Shown here piece after piece: positions 1 through 7,421 of a DNA stretch of 23,853 nt. How positions within the stretch are numbered: the first letter of the stretch is position 1; every line of letters starts with the position of its first letter. The stretch lies in IMG/VR virus record IMGVR_UViG_3300022602_000427, positions 1 through 23,853 of that record; one strand, given 5' to 3'. The stretch is from a virus. A program made the position numbers and the translations under genes. The notes beneath the pieces are model-generated. The model did no database searches and was not told where the DNA came from. It saw only the letters and a list, made by a program, of their open reading frames with translations.

Positions 1-45
1 TCAGCAGAAGAAATACAAAAAGTAATTGGAGGTGAACCAAGATGA
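1..45 (+). CDS. 3' end of an upstream gene (partial)
   Basis: Frame 1 is open from the window edge and ends at TGA 43-45, giving a 14-residue C-terminal tail. The stop overlaps the next start (ATGA), so the two genes are probably translationally coupled. The product cannot be identified from this fragment. Its position before the lysis block suggests a late gene, but that is inference. Confidence 0.55.
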   Translation, partial: SAEEIQKVIGGEPR

Positions 46-251
46 CCGCAATACAAGATTTAGCTATTCAGGCTCAAGGATATCAGCAATTATATAATGA
101 AGGACAATTGACAGCTGAGGAATACAAAGAATTAGTCAACGATATGAATATTGTTGCAAGAATAAGTGCCAATGCAGATCAGTTGGCTCAAAACGATGAA
201 TATCATGCTATTTTGATGGGAGCGATACAATTAGCGCAAACACTAGTATGA
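42..251 (+). CDS. small conserved phage protein, unknown function
   Basis: Sixty-nine residues, mostly helical, Gln/Ala-rich, without Cys, Trp or a membrane segment. It starts at an ATGA overlap with the preceding gene and has a very strong Shine-Dalgarno (GGAGGTGA at 28-35), so the start is secure. It lies 7 nt before the endolysin gene and is likely in the same late transcript. Proteins of this size and composition are common next to lysis genes in T4-like aquatic phages. No function is known to me. Confidence 0.8.
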   Translation: MTAIQDLAIQAQGYQQLYNEGQLTAEEYKELVNDMNIVARISANADQLAQNDEYHAILMGAIQLAQTLV

Positions 252-258
252 GGATAAA

Positions 259-882
259 ATGCAACTCACAAAAGACCAGCTGAAACAAATTATACCAAAA
301 AATCCTTATTTGGATCATTGGTACCAAGTATTATCTAAATTACTACCTGACTACGAGATTAACACACCAGCAAGAATTGCAGGATTCTTAGCACAATGTG
401 TACACGAATCTAATGGGTTCACATCACTCAAAGAAAATCTGAATTATAGACCAGAATCTTTGACTAAAATATTTCGTAAGTATTTTCCGACCATTGAATT
501 AGCCAATGAATATTGTGCTAAACCAAACAAACAAGAAGCAATCGCCAATAAGGTTTATGCTAATCGTATGGGTAACGGTGATGAAGCATCTGGTGATGGT
601 TACAAATATTGTGGCCGTGGTGCCATTCAAATTACTGGCAAAGAGAACTATACTTGGTTCGCTTCTAGTATTGAAATTACTCCCGAAGAAGCATCAGAAT
701 ATATGCAAACTTTTGAAGGTGCATTACAATCTGCTTGTTGGTTTTGGGAAACAAACAACCTAAATGCAATTGCTGATGCAGGTGATATTGTTAAGATGAC
801 TAAAGTTATTAATGGCGGTGATATTGGTTTGGCTGATAGGACAGAAAAATTTAACCACATTAAACAAATTTTAGGATCTTAA
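259..882 (+). CDS. GH19 chitinase-like endolysin
   Basis: A 207-residue glycoside hydrolase family 19 protein; phage members cleave the peptidoglycan glycan backbone at lysis. The motif CVHESNGFTSLKEN (47-60) contains the likely general acid Glu50 and a second acidic residue, Glu59. GRGAIQITGKENY (119-131) and INGGDIGLADR (184-194) are the other family blocks. There is no signal peptide, so export would need a holin, and two candidates follow. Start ATG at 259 has an AGGA ribosome-binding site just upstream. The stop overlaps the next start (TAATG). Length suits a single catalytic domain without a cell-wall-binding domain. Confidence 0.92.
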   Translation: MQLTKDQLKQIIPKNPYLDHWYQVLSKLLPDYEINTPARIAGFLAQCVHESNGFTSLKENLNYRPESLTKIFRKYFPTIELANEYCAKPNKQEAIANKVYANRMGNGDEASGDGYKYCGRGAIQITGKENYTWFASSIEITPEEASEYMQTFEGALQSACWFWETNNLNAIADAGDIVKMTKVINGGDIGLADRTEKFNHIKQILGS

Positions 883-1169
883 TGCACGACCAAAAACTAT
901 TTGCTTGGGCAGCAGTATTACTCCTTTTGCCTTTGACGTTAGCCTTTTTCGGCCACGACCAGTTTCGTTATCCATGCCAAGACCCCAAAAACTGGGATTC
1001 CCTCGACTGTAAACCACCTATATGCGATGTTACAAGAACTTGTCCAGAACACATATTCAAAGGCCAAAGAGATCCTCGTTTGGGTCCGCCAGCGCCTGAA
1101 CCTACTTCAGCGCAAAATCAAACTGTTCTTCCTTCATGTAAACCAAACGGAGCAAGCTGTGGAAAATAA
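882..1169 (+). CDS. Cys-rich membrane-anchored periplasmic protein of the lysis block
   Basis: Ninety-five residues. A hydrophobic segment at residues 7-23 (signal anchor or uncleaved signal peptide) is followed by a Pro-rich domain with six Cys (32, 43, 48, 54, 86, 93), suggesting a disulfide-bonded periplasmic domain. It overlaps the endolysin stop by one base and overlaps the holin-like gene downstream. Position and topology suggest a spanin-like or other envelope accessory role. There is no lipobox, so it is not a clear Rz1 analogue. The function is inferred only. Confidence 0.75.
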   Translation: MHDQKLFAWAAVLLLLPLTLAFFGHDQFRYPCQDPKNWDSLDCKPPICDVTRTCPEHIFKGQRDPRLGPPAPEPTSAQNQTVLPSCKPNGASCGK

Positions 1170-1638
1170 TCAACCATTCATGTACTCAGAAGACCAGCTC
1201 ATGGCTCGTCTTAAATTCTTCATTGGTATTTGTTTAGCACTTACATTAACAGGTATTGTTTTTGTTGTGTTATATTCAATTATCTTTATTACTCAGCCAT
1301 TAAATGCTATTAGTCCTATTGACCAAAAGTTTTTTGAAATGATTATTCCAATTGCCACATTTTTAACTGGTACATTATCAGGTATTATGTTGGCGGGTAA
1401 CGACAAAGACTTAAAGGCACAGGCAATAAATGCAGCTACAAGACCAGTATCCGTTTCACCGGCACCAGTTACACCAGCACCAACTACACCAACTTATGTG
1501 CCTCCAGCACCTACAGTATCTCCAACAATATCAAAGCCAATCGTGCCAGTTATTGTACCAACAACAGTACAAGCCGATCCAGTTGTTGGATATGGTGGTA
1601 AACTAGCGCCTGTACAAGCACCACAACCGGAGATTTAA
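1159..1638 (+). CDS. holin-like two-helix membrane protein
   Basis: The reading frame is open from ATG 1027, but that start has no ribosome-binding site and would lie 143 nt inside the previous gene. I prefer GTG 1159, which has GGAG at 1149-1152 with a 6-nt spacer and gives 159 residues. ATG 1180 (152 residues) is the alternative. Two hydrophobic helices are encoded at about 1210-1290 and 1330-1400, followed by a long Pro/Thr/Val/Ala-rich tail that would be disordered. Two helices next to a leaderless endolysin fit a holin or pore-former. No family is recognised with certainty, and the start is the weakest part of the call. Confidence 0.7.
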   Translation: MENNQPFMYSEDQLMARLKFFIGICLALTLTGIVFVVLYSIIFITQPLNAISPIDQKFFEMIIPIATFLTGTLSGIMLAGNDKDLKAQAINAATRPVSVSPAPVTPAPTTPTYVPPAPTVSPTISKPIVPVIVPTTVQADPVVGYGGKLAPVQAPQPEI

Positions 1639-1642
1639 ATAT

Positions 1643-1825
1643 ATGAAAAAAATTATTTTAGCTTTTGTATTAACACTTGTTTCTATTAGTTTAGTTCATG
1701 CCGAGTCTAAAACTAAGAGAGTTTGTAATACAACAAAAGATGCCAAAGGCAAAGAGAAAGAAGTTTGTAAGCAAATAAAAATCCATAAAAAACTTGATGG
1801 CGAGAAATTGCCTGAAAAGAAATAA
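1643..1825 (+). CDS. small secreted Lys-rich protein
   Basis: Sixty residues with a clear Sec signal peptide: Lys-Lys, a hydrophobic core and a likely cleavage after LVHA at residue 20. The mature 40 residues are strongly basic (KGKEKE, KIHKK) and contain two Cys (28 and 42) that could pair in the periplasm. GGAG at 1629-1632 lies 10 nt before the ATG. It is probably a late lysis-block accessory protein. The function is unknown. Confidence 0.72.
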   Translation: MKKIILAFVLTLVSISLVHAESKTKRVCNTTKDAKGKEKEVCKQIKIHKKLDGEKLPEKK

Positions 1826-1867
1826 AGCTGTCATAATTTTTGCTTAGTAAAAGGGAAGTGTCAAGAA

Positions 1868-2284
1868 ATGCCTATTGATGACGATATAAAAGTAGACGTT
1901 GGGGTTTTAAAATCCCAAGTCGCCACCCTTACCTTACTTTGCGGAAAAATGGATACAATCATAGACAAATTGGTGGATCAACATGACCGCCATATAGCGA
2001 AGGTTTACGTTGATATGGAAGCTAGAAGACGGGAAACCGACAGCGATGTTAAAGAAATTCACGACCGTATTGATACGGTATTGGATAAAATGCAAGCATC
2101 AGAATTACGTATTATGGATGAAATAAAATCATTAAGGGTTTTTATTCAAAACCACCAAGTACAAGAAAAGAAACAGTTGGATATAATCCTACAATGGAAG
2201 TGGATGATTACCGGTGGCGTTATTGTCCTATCATGGTTGCTTTCACACATAAATTTTGATATAATAGATAGAATTATTCGTTAA
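1868..2284 (+). CDS. coiled-coil protein with C-terminal membrane anchor
   Basis: A 138-residue protein with a long charged helix rich in heptad-like Ile/Leu/Val spacing (about 8-108), then one hydrophobic segment at about 110-126 and a short amphipathic tail. This tail-anchored topology is frequent in lysis-region accessory proteins such as XhlA-like holin partners, but no family assignment is possible. The ribosome-binding site is GGGAAG upstream of ATG 1868. The next promoter's -10 element lies within its last codons. Confidence 0.75.
   Translation: MPIDDDIKVDVGVLKSQVATLTLLCGKMDTIIDKLVDQHDRHIAKVYVDMEARRRETDSDVKEIHDRIDTVLDKMQASELRIMDEIKSLRVFIQNHQVQEKKQLDIILQWKWMITGGVIVLSWLLSHINFDIIDRIIR
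2237..2265 (+). promoter_or_regulatory. sigma70-type promoter upstream of primase
   Basis: TTGCTT at 2237-2242, a 17-nt spacer, then TATAAT at 2260-2265 with an extended -10 TGA and the downstream nGAT seen at other promoters in this window. It is inside the 3' end of the preceding gene and would start RNA about 30 nt before the primase ATG. Confidence 0.6.
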
Positions 2285-2301
2285 TCTACTATTTTTTTAT
2301 T

Positions 2302-3324
2302 ATGAGCGTTTTTATTGATAGAGCCTTTTTGCTTAGGGCATCCTCTAAGCTTCACCTATTCACACAAAAGAAAGAAGACCTGTATAACTTCAGGTGTCCT
2401 CTTTGTGGCGATTCACAAAAAAATAAAACCAAAACTCGTGGGTACATATACAAAAAGAAGAACAATTACTTCTTTATGTGTCACAATTGTTCTGCGTCCA
2501 TTTCTTTCTATAATTTCTTAGAGAGAGTAGAGCCTAGTCTATTGAAAGAATATACACTAGAGAGATACAAACACGATCCAGCGAAAAACATTAGTAATAC
2601 TAAACCAGATTTTTCAGCGTTCAAAACAGAAACACCGACATTTAAAAAATCACTCGGAATCCCTTCAATTGCTTCCTTACCACGAGGACATTTTGCAAGA
2701 GATTATGTTGAACATAGAAAAATCCCGGACGGAGCTTTTGATTCTTTATACTATGCAGAAGACTTCAAAGCCTTTGTAGACGGTCTTGGCTTTAATCAAC
2801 TTGGCCAAGAACGTTTGATTGATGGTGATAAAAGATTAGTGATACCATTCTACGATAAAGATAAAAACCTAATTGCGTTTCAAGGTCGTGCTCTTGGTGA
2901 ATCTAAATTGAGATATATCACCATGAAACTTGACATAGATAATCACAAGGTGTTTGGACTTGATAGGATTGACATGGAACAACCAATCTATGTGACGGAA
3001 GGTCCTATTGACTCTTTATTCATTAAAAATGCTGTGGCTACTGCTGATTCTAATCTCACATCCATTACCAAGATATTACCAAAAGAAAATGTGGTATTAA
3101 TCTATGATAATGAACCTAGAAACAAAGAAATTGTAAAACAAATGGGAAAGGCGATAGAAGAACATTACAAGGTAGTAATTTGGCCAGAAATGATGGAGTG
3201 TAAAGACATTAATGACATGGTTTTAGATGGGTTTTCACCAGACGAAATTGAAGATATTATAACTAACCACACATATCAAAATTTAATGGCGAAATTACAA
3301 TTTACTAATTGGAAAAAGACTTAA
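2302..3324 (+). CDS. DNA primase, T4 gp61-like
   Basis: A 340-residue primase that makes RNA primers for lagging-strand synthesis, normally in a complex with a gp41-type helicase (not in this window). A zinc-binding module has CPLC (Cys32, Cys35) and CHNC (Cys60, Cys63). A TOPRIM fold follows: VTEGPIDSLF (231-240) with catalytic Glu233, YDNEPRNKE (268-276) with the metal-binding acid, and KDIND (301-305). Length matches T4 gp61 (342 aa). The start codon follows a weak ribosome-binding site, and a sigma70-type promoter lies just upstream. The next gene is thyX, so it opens the replication and nucleotide block. Confidence 0.9.
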   Translation: MSVFIDRAFLLRASSKLHLFTQKKEDLYNFRCPLCGDSQKNKTKTRGYIYKKKNNYFFMCHNCSASISFYNFLERVEPSLLKEYTLERYKHDPAKNISNTKPDFSAFKTETPTFKKSLGIPSIASLPRGHFARDYVEHRKIPDGAFDSLYYAEDFKAFVDGLGFNQLGQERLIDGDKRLVIPFYDKDKNLIAFQGRALGESKLRYITMKLDIDNHKVFGLDRIDMEQPIYVTEGPIDSLFIKNAVATADSNLTSITKILPKENVVLIYDNEPRNKEIVKQMGKAIEEHYKVVIWPEMMECKDINDMVLDGFSPDEIEDIITNHTYQNLMAKLQFTNWKKT

Positions 3325-3337
3325 AAGAGACTATATA

Positions 3338-3985
3338 ATGGAAGTGAAATTAATATCATACACACAAGGTGCCGATGGGAAGAACTTGTTAGAACAAGTA
3401 GCTTATGCGGCTAGAGTATCAAACCCAGCAAATCAAAATAATGATGCAACATCTGAAAAACTGGTTAGATATCTTATCAAAAATCAACACTGGTCTCCAT
3501 TGGAGATGGCCAGTATCTGTTTAGAAATTAATACAACTAGGGACATAGCAAGACAAATCTTGAGACACAGATCATTCTCTTTTCAAGAGTTTAGTCAACG
3601 GTATGCCGACGCTTCTCAATTAGGATTTGAACTAAAAGAATCAAGATTACAAGACACAAAGAATAGACAAAATAGTATTGAAACGGATAATCTAGCATTA
3701 CAAACATGGTGGGAAAATTACCAAAACAAGGTATTAGATGTAGCTAAAGATGCTTACCAGTTTGCATTAGATAAAGGAATAGCAAAAGAACAAGCGAGGG
3801 CTGTATTGCCAGAAGGCATGACAAAGAGTAGAATGTATATGCACGGAACGCTTCGTTCCTGGTTACACTACATACAGATCCGAAGCGATAAATCGACACA
3901 AAAAGAACATAGAGAGGTAGCGATAGAATGTGCTAGAGTAATAGAACCGATATTTCCAATGATTAGCGAATTTATAACACAATAA
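3338..3985 (+). CDS. thyX: FAD-dependent thymidylate synthase
   Basis: A 215-residue ThyX. It methylates dUMP to dTMP using methylenetetrahydrofolate, NADPH and FAD. The signature RHRxxSxxxxSxR is intact at residues 76-88, and the C-terminal substrate block (MTKSRMYMHGTLRSWLHYIQ, then QKEHRE) is present. It is unrelated to the ThyA-type enzyme of T4. It sits between primase and nrdA in a likely operon making deoxynucleotides for phage replication. Length is normal for the family and no inactivating change is visible. Confidence 0.95.
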   Translation: MEVKLISYTQGADGKNLLEQVAYAARVSNPANQNNDATSEKLVRYLIKNQHWSPLEMASICLEINTTRDIARQILRHRSFSFQEFSQRYADASQLGFELKESRLQDTKNRQNSIETDNLALQTWWENYQNKVLDVAKDAYQFALDKGIAKEQARAVLPEGMTKSRMYMHGTLRSWLHYIQIRSDKSTQKEHREVAIECARVIEPIFPMISEFITQ

Positions 3986-4001
3986 CAAGAAGGTAGAGCA
4001 T

Positions 4002-5789
4002 ATGACAGAGTATCTAGGCATTAAGATAGATTTGGATAGGGATAAACTGTTTGACGAATTGGGGGTTAAGAGACTTAAAGAATCTTACATGAGAGAAGAT
4101 GAAGAATCACCACAACACAGATTTGCATACGTATCAAAGACATTTGGAAGTAATAAAGAACATGCTCAGAGACTCTACGATTACTCTAGTAAACATTGGC
4201 TCTCGTATTCTACACCGATACTATCTTTCGGTAGATCTAAGCGTGGTCTTCCCATATCATGTTTTTTAAATTATATTGAAGATACTGCGGAGGGTTTAGT
4301 TGAAAACTTATCAGAAACTAATTGGTTATCTATGTTGGGCGGTGGTGTCGGTATCGGTTTTGGTATTCGCTCTGCCGATGATAAGTCTACTGGTGTTATG
4401 CCACATCTTAAAATGTATGATGCTAGTTCTTTGGCTTATCGGCAAGGTCGTACTCGCCGTGGTAGTTATGCTGCCTATCTTGATATTAGCCATCCCGATA
4501 TTACTTCTTTTATAGAATTAAGAAAATCAACAGGTGATCCTAATTCAAGATGTTTGAATCTTCATCACGGTATTAATATACCAGATTCTTTCATGGAAAT
4601 TATTGAAAGATGTATGTTAGATCCAAATGCTAGTGATGAATGGCAATTGAAAGATCCACATAGCGGAGAAGTGAGAGAAGTGGTATCGGCTAGACACTTG
4701 TGGCAACAAATTTTAGAATTACGTATGCACACAGGTGAACCATACATTCATTATATTGATACGAGTAACAGAATGTTACCAAAACACTTAAAAGATTTAG
4801 GACTTAAAGTACATCAATCAAATTTGTGCTCTGAAATTATTTTGCCAACTAATGAACAGCGAACAGCCGTATGTTGTTTATCTTCTTTGAACTTGGAGAC
4901 TTATGATGAATGGAAGAATAATAAACATTTTCTACGGGACGTTGCGGAGATGTTGGATAACGTACTTCAATACTTTATTGATAATGCTCCTGATACTATC
5001 GCTAGAGCTAAATTCTCTGCTACTAGAGAGCGTAGCATTGGTGTGGGTGCTCTCGGCTTTCATGCTTATTTACAGAAGTTGGGTATCCCTTTTGAGGGTG
5101 TAATGGCGAAAGTCACTAATAACCAAATCTTTAAACATATTAAGAAAGGTTTAGATCATGCAAATCTGGAATTGGGTAAAGAGAGAGGTGAGGCCCCTGA
5201 CGCTAGTGGCACTGGTAAACGCTTCAGTCATACTATGGCTGTTGCTCCAAATGCTTCTTCGTCTATCATTATGGGAAATACTTCTCCTAGCATCGAACCT
5301 TTTCGTGCTAATGCTTATCGTCAGGATACGTTATCTGGCTCATTTTTGAACAAAAACAAATGGTTAGATAAAATCGTTAGAGAAAAAGCAAAAGACGAAA
5401 ATGATTATAATGATACTTGGTCCAGTATTATTGCTAATGATGGTTCTGTACAACACTTAGACATGTTATCTGATTTGGAAAAAGATATATTCAAAACATC
5501 TATGGAAATTGACCAGCGATGGGTAATTGATTTAGCTGCTGATAGACAAGAGTTTATCGATCAAGCACAATCACTTAATTTATTCTTTAGACCAGATGCA
5601 CATATAAAGTACATTCATGCTATTCATTTTATGGCATGGAAAAAAGGACTAAAGACATTATACTATTGCCGTTCTGAGAAGATTGGTAAGGCTGATAAAG
5701 TATCTAAGAAGATTCAGAGAGAGATTATCAAAGAATTGGATATGACACAAATTGCTCAAGGTAACGATTGTATTGCTTGTGAAGGTTAA
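4002..5789 (+). CDS. nrdA: ribonucleotide reductase class I, alpha subunit
   Basis: A 595-residue catalytic subunit that reduces ribonucleotides to deoxyribonucleotides with NrdB. Active-site residues are visible: Cys87 (ISCFLN) and Cys291 (AVCCLS) as the redox pair, NLCSE at 274-278 with Asn274, Cys276 (thiyl radical) and Glu278, and a C-terminal CIAC pair (Cys590, Cys593) for re-reduction by thioredoxin or glutaredoxin. It is shorter than T4 NrdA (754) and lacks an N-terminal ATP cone, so the usual dATP shut-off is probably absent. AAGAAGG precedes ATG 4002. Some internal stretches use pyrimidine-ending codons more than the rest. Confidence 0.95.
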   Translation: MTEYLGIKIDLDRDKLFDELGVKRLKESYMREDEESPQHRFAYVSKTFGSNKEHAQRLYDYSSKHWLSYSTPILSFGRSKRGLPISCFLNYIEDTAEGLVENLSETNWLSMLGGGVGIGFGIRSADDKSTGVMPHLKMYDASSLAYRQGRTRRGSYAAYLDISHPDITSFIELRKSTGDPNSRCLNLHHGINIPDSFMEIIERCMLDPNASDEWQLKDPHSGEVREVVSARHLWQQILELRMHTGEPYIHYIDTSNRMLPKHLKDLGLKVHQSNLCSEIILPTNEQRTAVCCLSSLNLETYDEWKNNKHFLRDVAEMLDNVLQYFIDNAPDTIARAKFSATRERSIGVGALGFHAYLQKLGIPFEGVMAKVTNNQIFKHIKKGLDHANLELGKERGEAPDASGTGKRFSHTMAVAPNASSSIIMGNTSPSIEPFRANAYRQDTLSGSFLNKNKWLDKIVREKAKDENDYNDTWSSIIANDGSVQHLDMLSDLEKDIFKTSMEIDQRWVIDLAADRQEFIDQAQSLNLFFRPDAHIKYIHAIHFMAWKKGLKTLYYCRSEKIGKADKVSKKIQREIIKELDMTQIAQGNDCIACEG

Positions 5790-5792
5790 AAA

Positions 5793-6404
5793 ATGTTTAA
5801 AGAAATATTGGCTACATTAAAAGAACAGAGATGGGATGACCATAGATATTATCACCACAGTAGGATCAACCAGTCATTACATTTTGTATCAGCAATTAGT
5901 TTTATGATTGCTTATATCTTTTTGTTTATTGATCCGGTTGTTTCAGCTTATGTGGCATGGTTAGTTGCTATGACAACCAGACAATGTGGCCACTTTTTCT
6001 TTGAACCTAAAGATTATGACACATATAATCAAGCAACACAAGAATACAAAGAAGAAATTAAGATTGGTTATAATCTAAACCGCAAGAGAGTGCTAATGGC
6101 TTGTTTTGTGGCTATACCGATTTTAGCATACTTTGATTTGGCATTTATGAATTACTTGGTACCACACCAAGATACCGAAACATATTTAAATAGAGTTGGT
6201 ATTGGTTGGTTATGGTTAGGAGTTGCCGCAGTAACCTTTCGTATGATACAATTGACAATTAAACAAAGCTTTAAAACGGCATATGTCTGGTGTATTAAAA
6301 TATTAACAGATCCATTCCACGATTTTCTAATTTACAGGAAAGCTCCTTTATATTTGATGAGAGGTCAATTAATTGATCCTGATTTGAGACAAGACTACGA
6401 ATAA
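5793..6404 (+). CDS. Mpo1/DUF962-like multi-pass membrane protein
   Basis: A 203-residue protein with about four hydrophobic segments (29-47, 49-65, 99-116, 136-154). Residues 19-30 give H-x3-N-x3-H (His22, Asn26, His30) after two Tyr, and CGHFFFE (65-71) follows the second helix. This arrangement resembles the DUF962/Mpo1 family, whose yeast member is an Fe(II)-dependent dioxygenase in 2-hydroxy fatty acid alpha-oxidation. The assignment rests on motif recall, not a search. It begins 3 nt after nrdA and is 1 nt from the next gene, so it is inside the nrd operon. Its role in phage infection is unknown; lipid modification is one possibility. Confidence 0.6.
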   Translation: MFKEILATLKEQRWDDHRYYHHSRINQSLHFVSAISFMIAYIFLFIDPVVSAYVAWLVAMTTRQCGHFFFEPKDYDTYNQATQEYKEEIKIGYNLNRKRVLMACFVAIPILAYFDLAFMNYLVPHQDTETYLNRVGIGWLWLGVAAVTFRMIQLTIKQSFKTAYVWCIKILTDPFHDFLIYRKAPLYLMRGQLIDPDLRQDYE

Positions 6405-6405
6405 A

Positions 6406-7053
6406 ATGAAACCCACAATTGCTATGTTTATTAATGATCCGAAATGTTCAGTTCAATCTGGTAATGGATTATTGAAGGCACTGGATAGAAAATACCATTT
6501 CAAACTATTTTCAAAGAATGAAATGGAAGACGGGTTCTTTGATAACGTAGACATGGTGGCTTTTCCTGGTGGATTTGGTGATTCAGATTCTTTTGATAAT
6601 TCATTAAAACAAAATGGTGAGTATGTTAGAGATTTTGTTTCTAATGGCGGCAAGTATCTTGGTATTTGTATGGGTGCCTTTTGGGCTGGTAGTTACTACT
6701 TTGATATTTTAAAAGATGTGGATGCGGTTCAATATATAACTCAGCCTGGTACTTGTACTAGAAGACCTCATGCAAAGAATATGCCGACTGTATGGTATGA
6801 TGGTCATCACCAAAATATGTTCTTTTATGATGGACCAACTTTTGTTGGCGAAGGTAAATACGAGACTCATGCTAAGTATGCCAATACAGGTATGCCAATG
6901 GCTATTGTTCAAAACAATATTGGTCTAATTGGTTGTCATCCTGAGAGTGAAGAATTCTGGTATGATGGTTATAGTTGGATGAAGGGTAAATATCATGGTG
7001 GTTTACAACATGAGATATTATTAGATTTTGTGAATGAATTGATGGAGAGATGA
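6406..7053 (+). CDS. class I glutamine amidotransferase-like protein (BPL_N-like)
   Basis: A 215-residue flavodoxin-like protein with a class I amidotransferase-type site: nucleophile elbow GICMGAFWAG (Cys88), then GCHPESEEFW with His178 and Glu180 as likely triad partners. FPGGFGDSDSF (53-63) fits the oxyanion loop. The overall pattern resembles the N-terminal BPL_N domain of eukaryotic biotin-protein ligases rather than CTP synthase. No synthetase domain is fused, so an amidase or hydrolase activity on an unknown substrate is likely. It lies between nrdA and nrdB, one nucleotide after the DUF962-like gene. The fold call is fairly sure; the function is not. Confidence 0.7.
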   Translation: MKPTIAMFINDPKCSVQSGNGLLKALDRKYHFKLFSKNEMEDGFFDNVDMVAFPGGFGDSDSFDNSLKQNGEYVRDFVSNGGKYLGICMGAFWAGSYYFDILKDVDAVQYITQPGTCTRRPHAKNMPTVWYDGHHQNMFFYDGPTFVGEGKYETHAKYANTGMPMAIVQNNIGLIGCHPESEEFWYDGYSWMKGKYHGGLQHEILLDFVNELMER

Positions 7054-7179
7054 ATGATAGTTATAGATTTATTATTTGCAGGATTTATAACTGCTATAGG
7101 ATGGTGGGGAGCAGAGCACTATGTGATAGAGCCGTATTTTCCACCAAGTCAAGAACAAACGGAGAATAAAAGAAAATGA
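7054..7179 (+). CDS. 41-residue single-pass membrane protein
   Basis: ATG 7054 follows directly on the TGA of the previous gene (GATGAATG), and its own TGA overlaps the thioredoxin ATG (ATGA). The product has one hydrophobic helix (residues 2-20, ending GWWGAEHY) and a polar tail. The GATGGAGAG stretch before the start provides a Shine-Dalgarno. Precise coupling on both sides supports a real gene. The function is unknown. Confidence 0.7.
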   Translation: MIVIDLLFAGFITAIGWWGAEHYVIEPYFPPSQEQTENKRK

Positions 7180-7421
7180 AAAGAGTATTAAGATTTTCAG
7201 CATCATGGTGTGGACCATGTAAAATGTTAGCAAAAACTTTAGAAGAAATTGAAACAAATATTCCAATTGAAGTTATTGATATTGATAACGCACAAGATAC
7301 AGCAATTGAATACGGTGTTCGTGGCGTGCCAACTCTCGTTATGCTAGATGAGAATGTAGAAGTAAAACGTTTAGTAGGTATGGTACAACAAAAAACACTA
7401 GAGGCTTGGTTAAATGATTAA
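7176..7421 (+). CDS. thioredoxin-like protein
   Basis: An 81-residue small thioredoxin with WCGPC at 11-15 and the cis-proline at GVPT (Pro52). It is shorter than host thioredoxin and has a compact glutaredoxin-like size, as in T4 NrdC. It overlaps nrdB by 8 nt and shares an operon with nrdA. The likely job is electron donor to NrdA through the latter's C-terminal CxxC. No signal peptide is present, so it acts in the cytoplasm. Confidence 0.9.
   Translation: MKRVLRFSASWCGPCKMLAKTLEEIETNIPIEVIDIDNAQDTAIEYGVRGVPTLVMLDENVEVKRLVGMVQQKTLEAWLND

Noticed and set aside
506-763. Plus-strand 85-codon frame inside the endolysin
   Set aside because: It is an out-of-frame shadow of the GH19 gene with no start signals.
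1808-1837. TTGCCT ... CATAAT as a promoter for the 1868 gene
   Set aside because: The spacer is 18 nt, the -10 hexamer is poor, and the downstream nGAT is absent.
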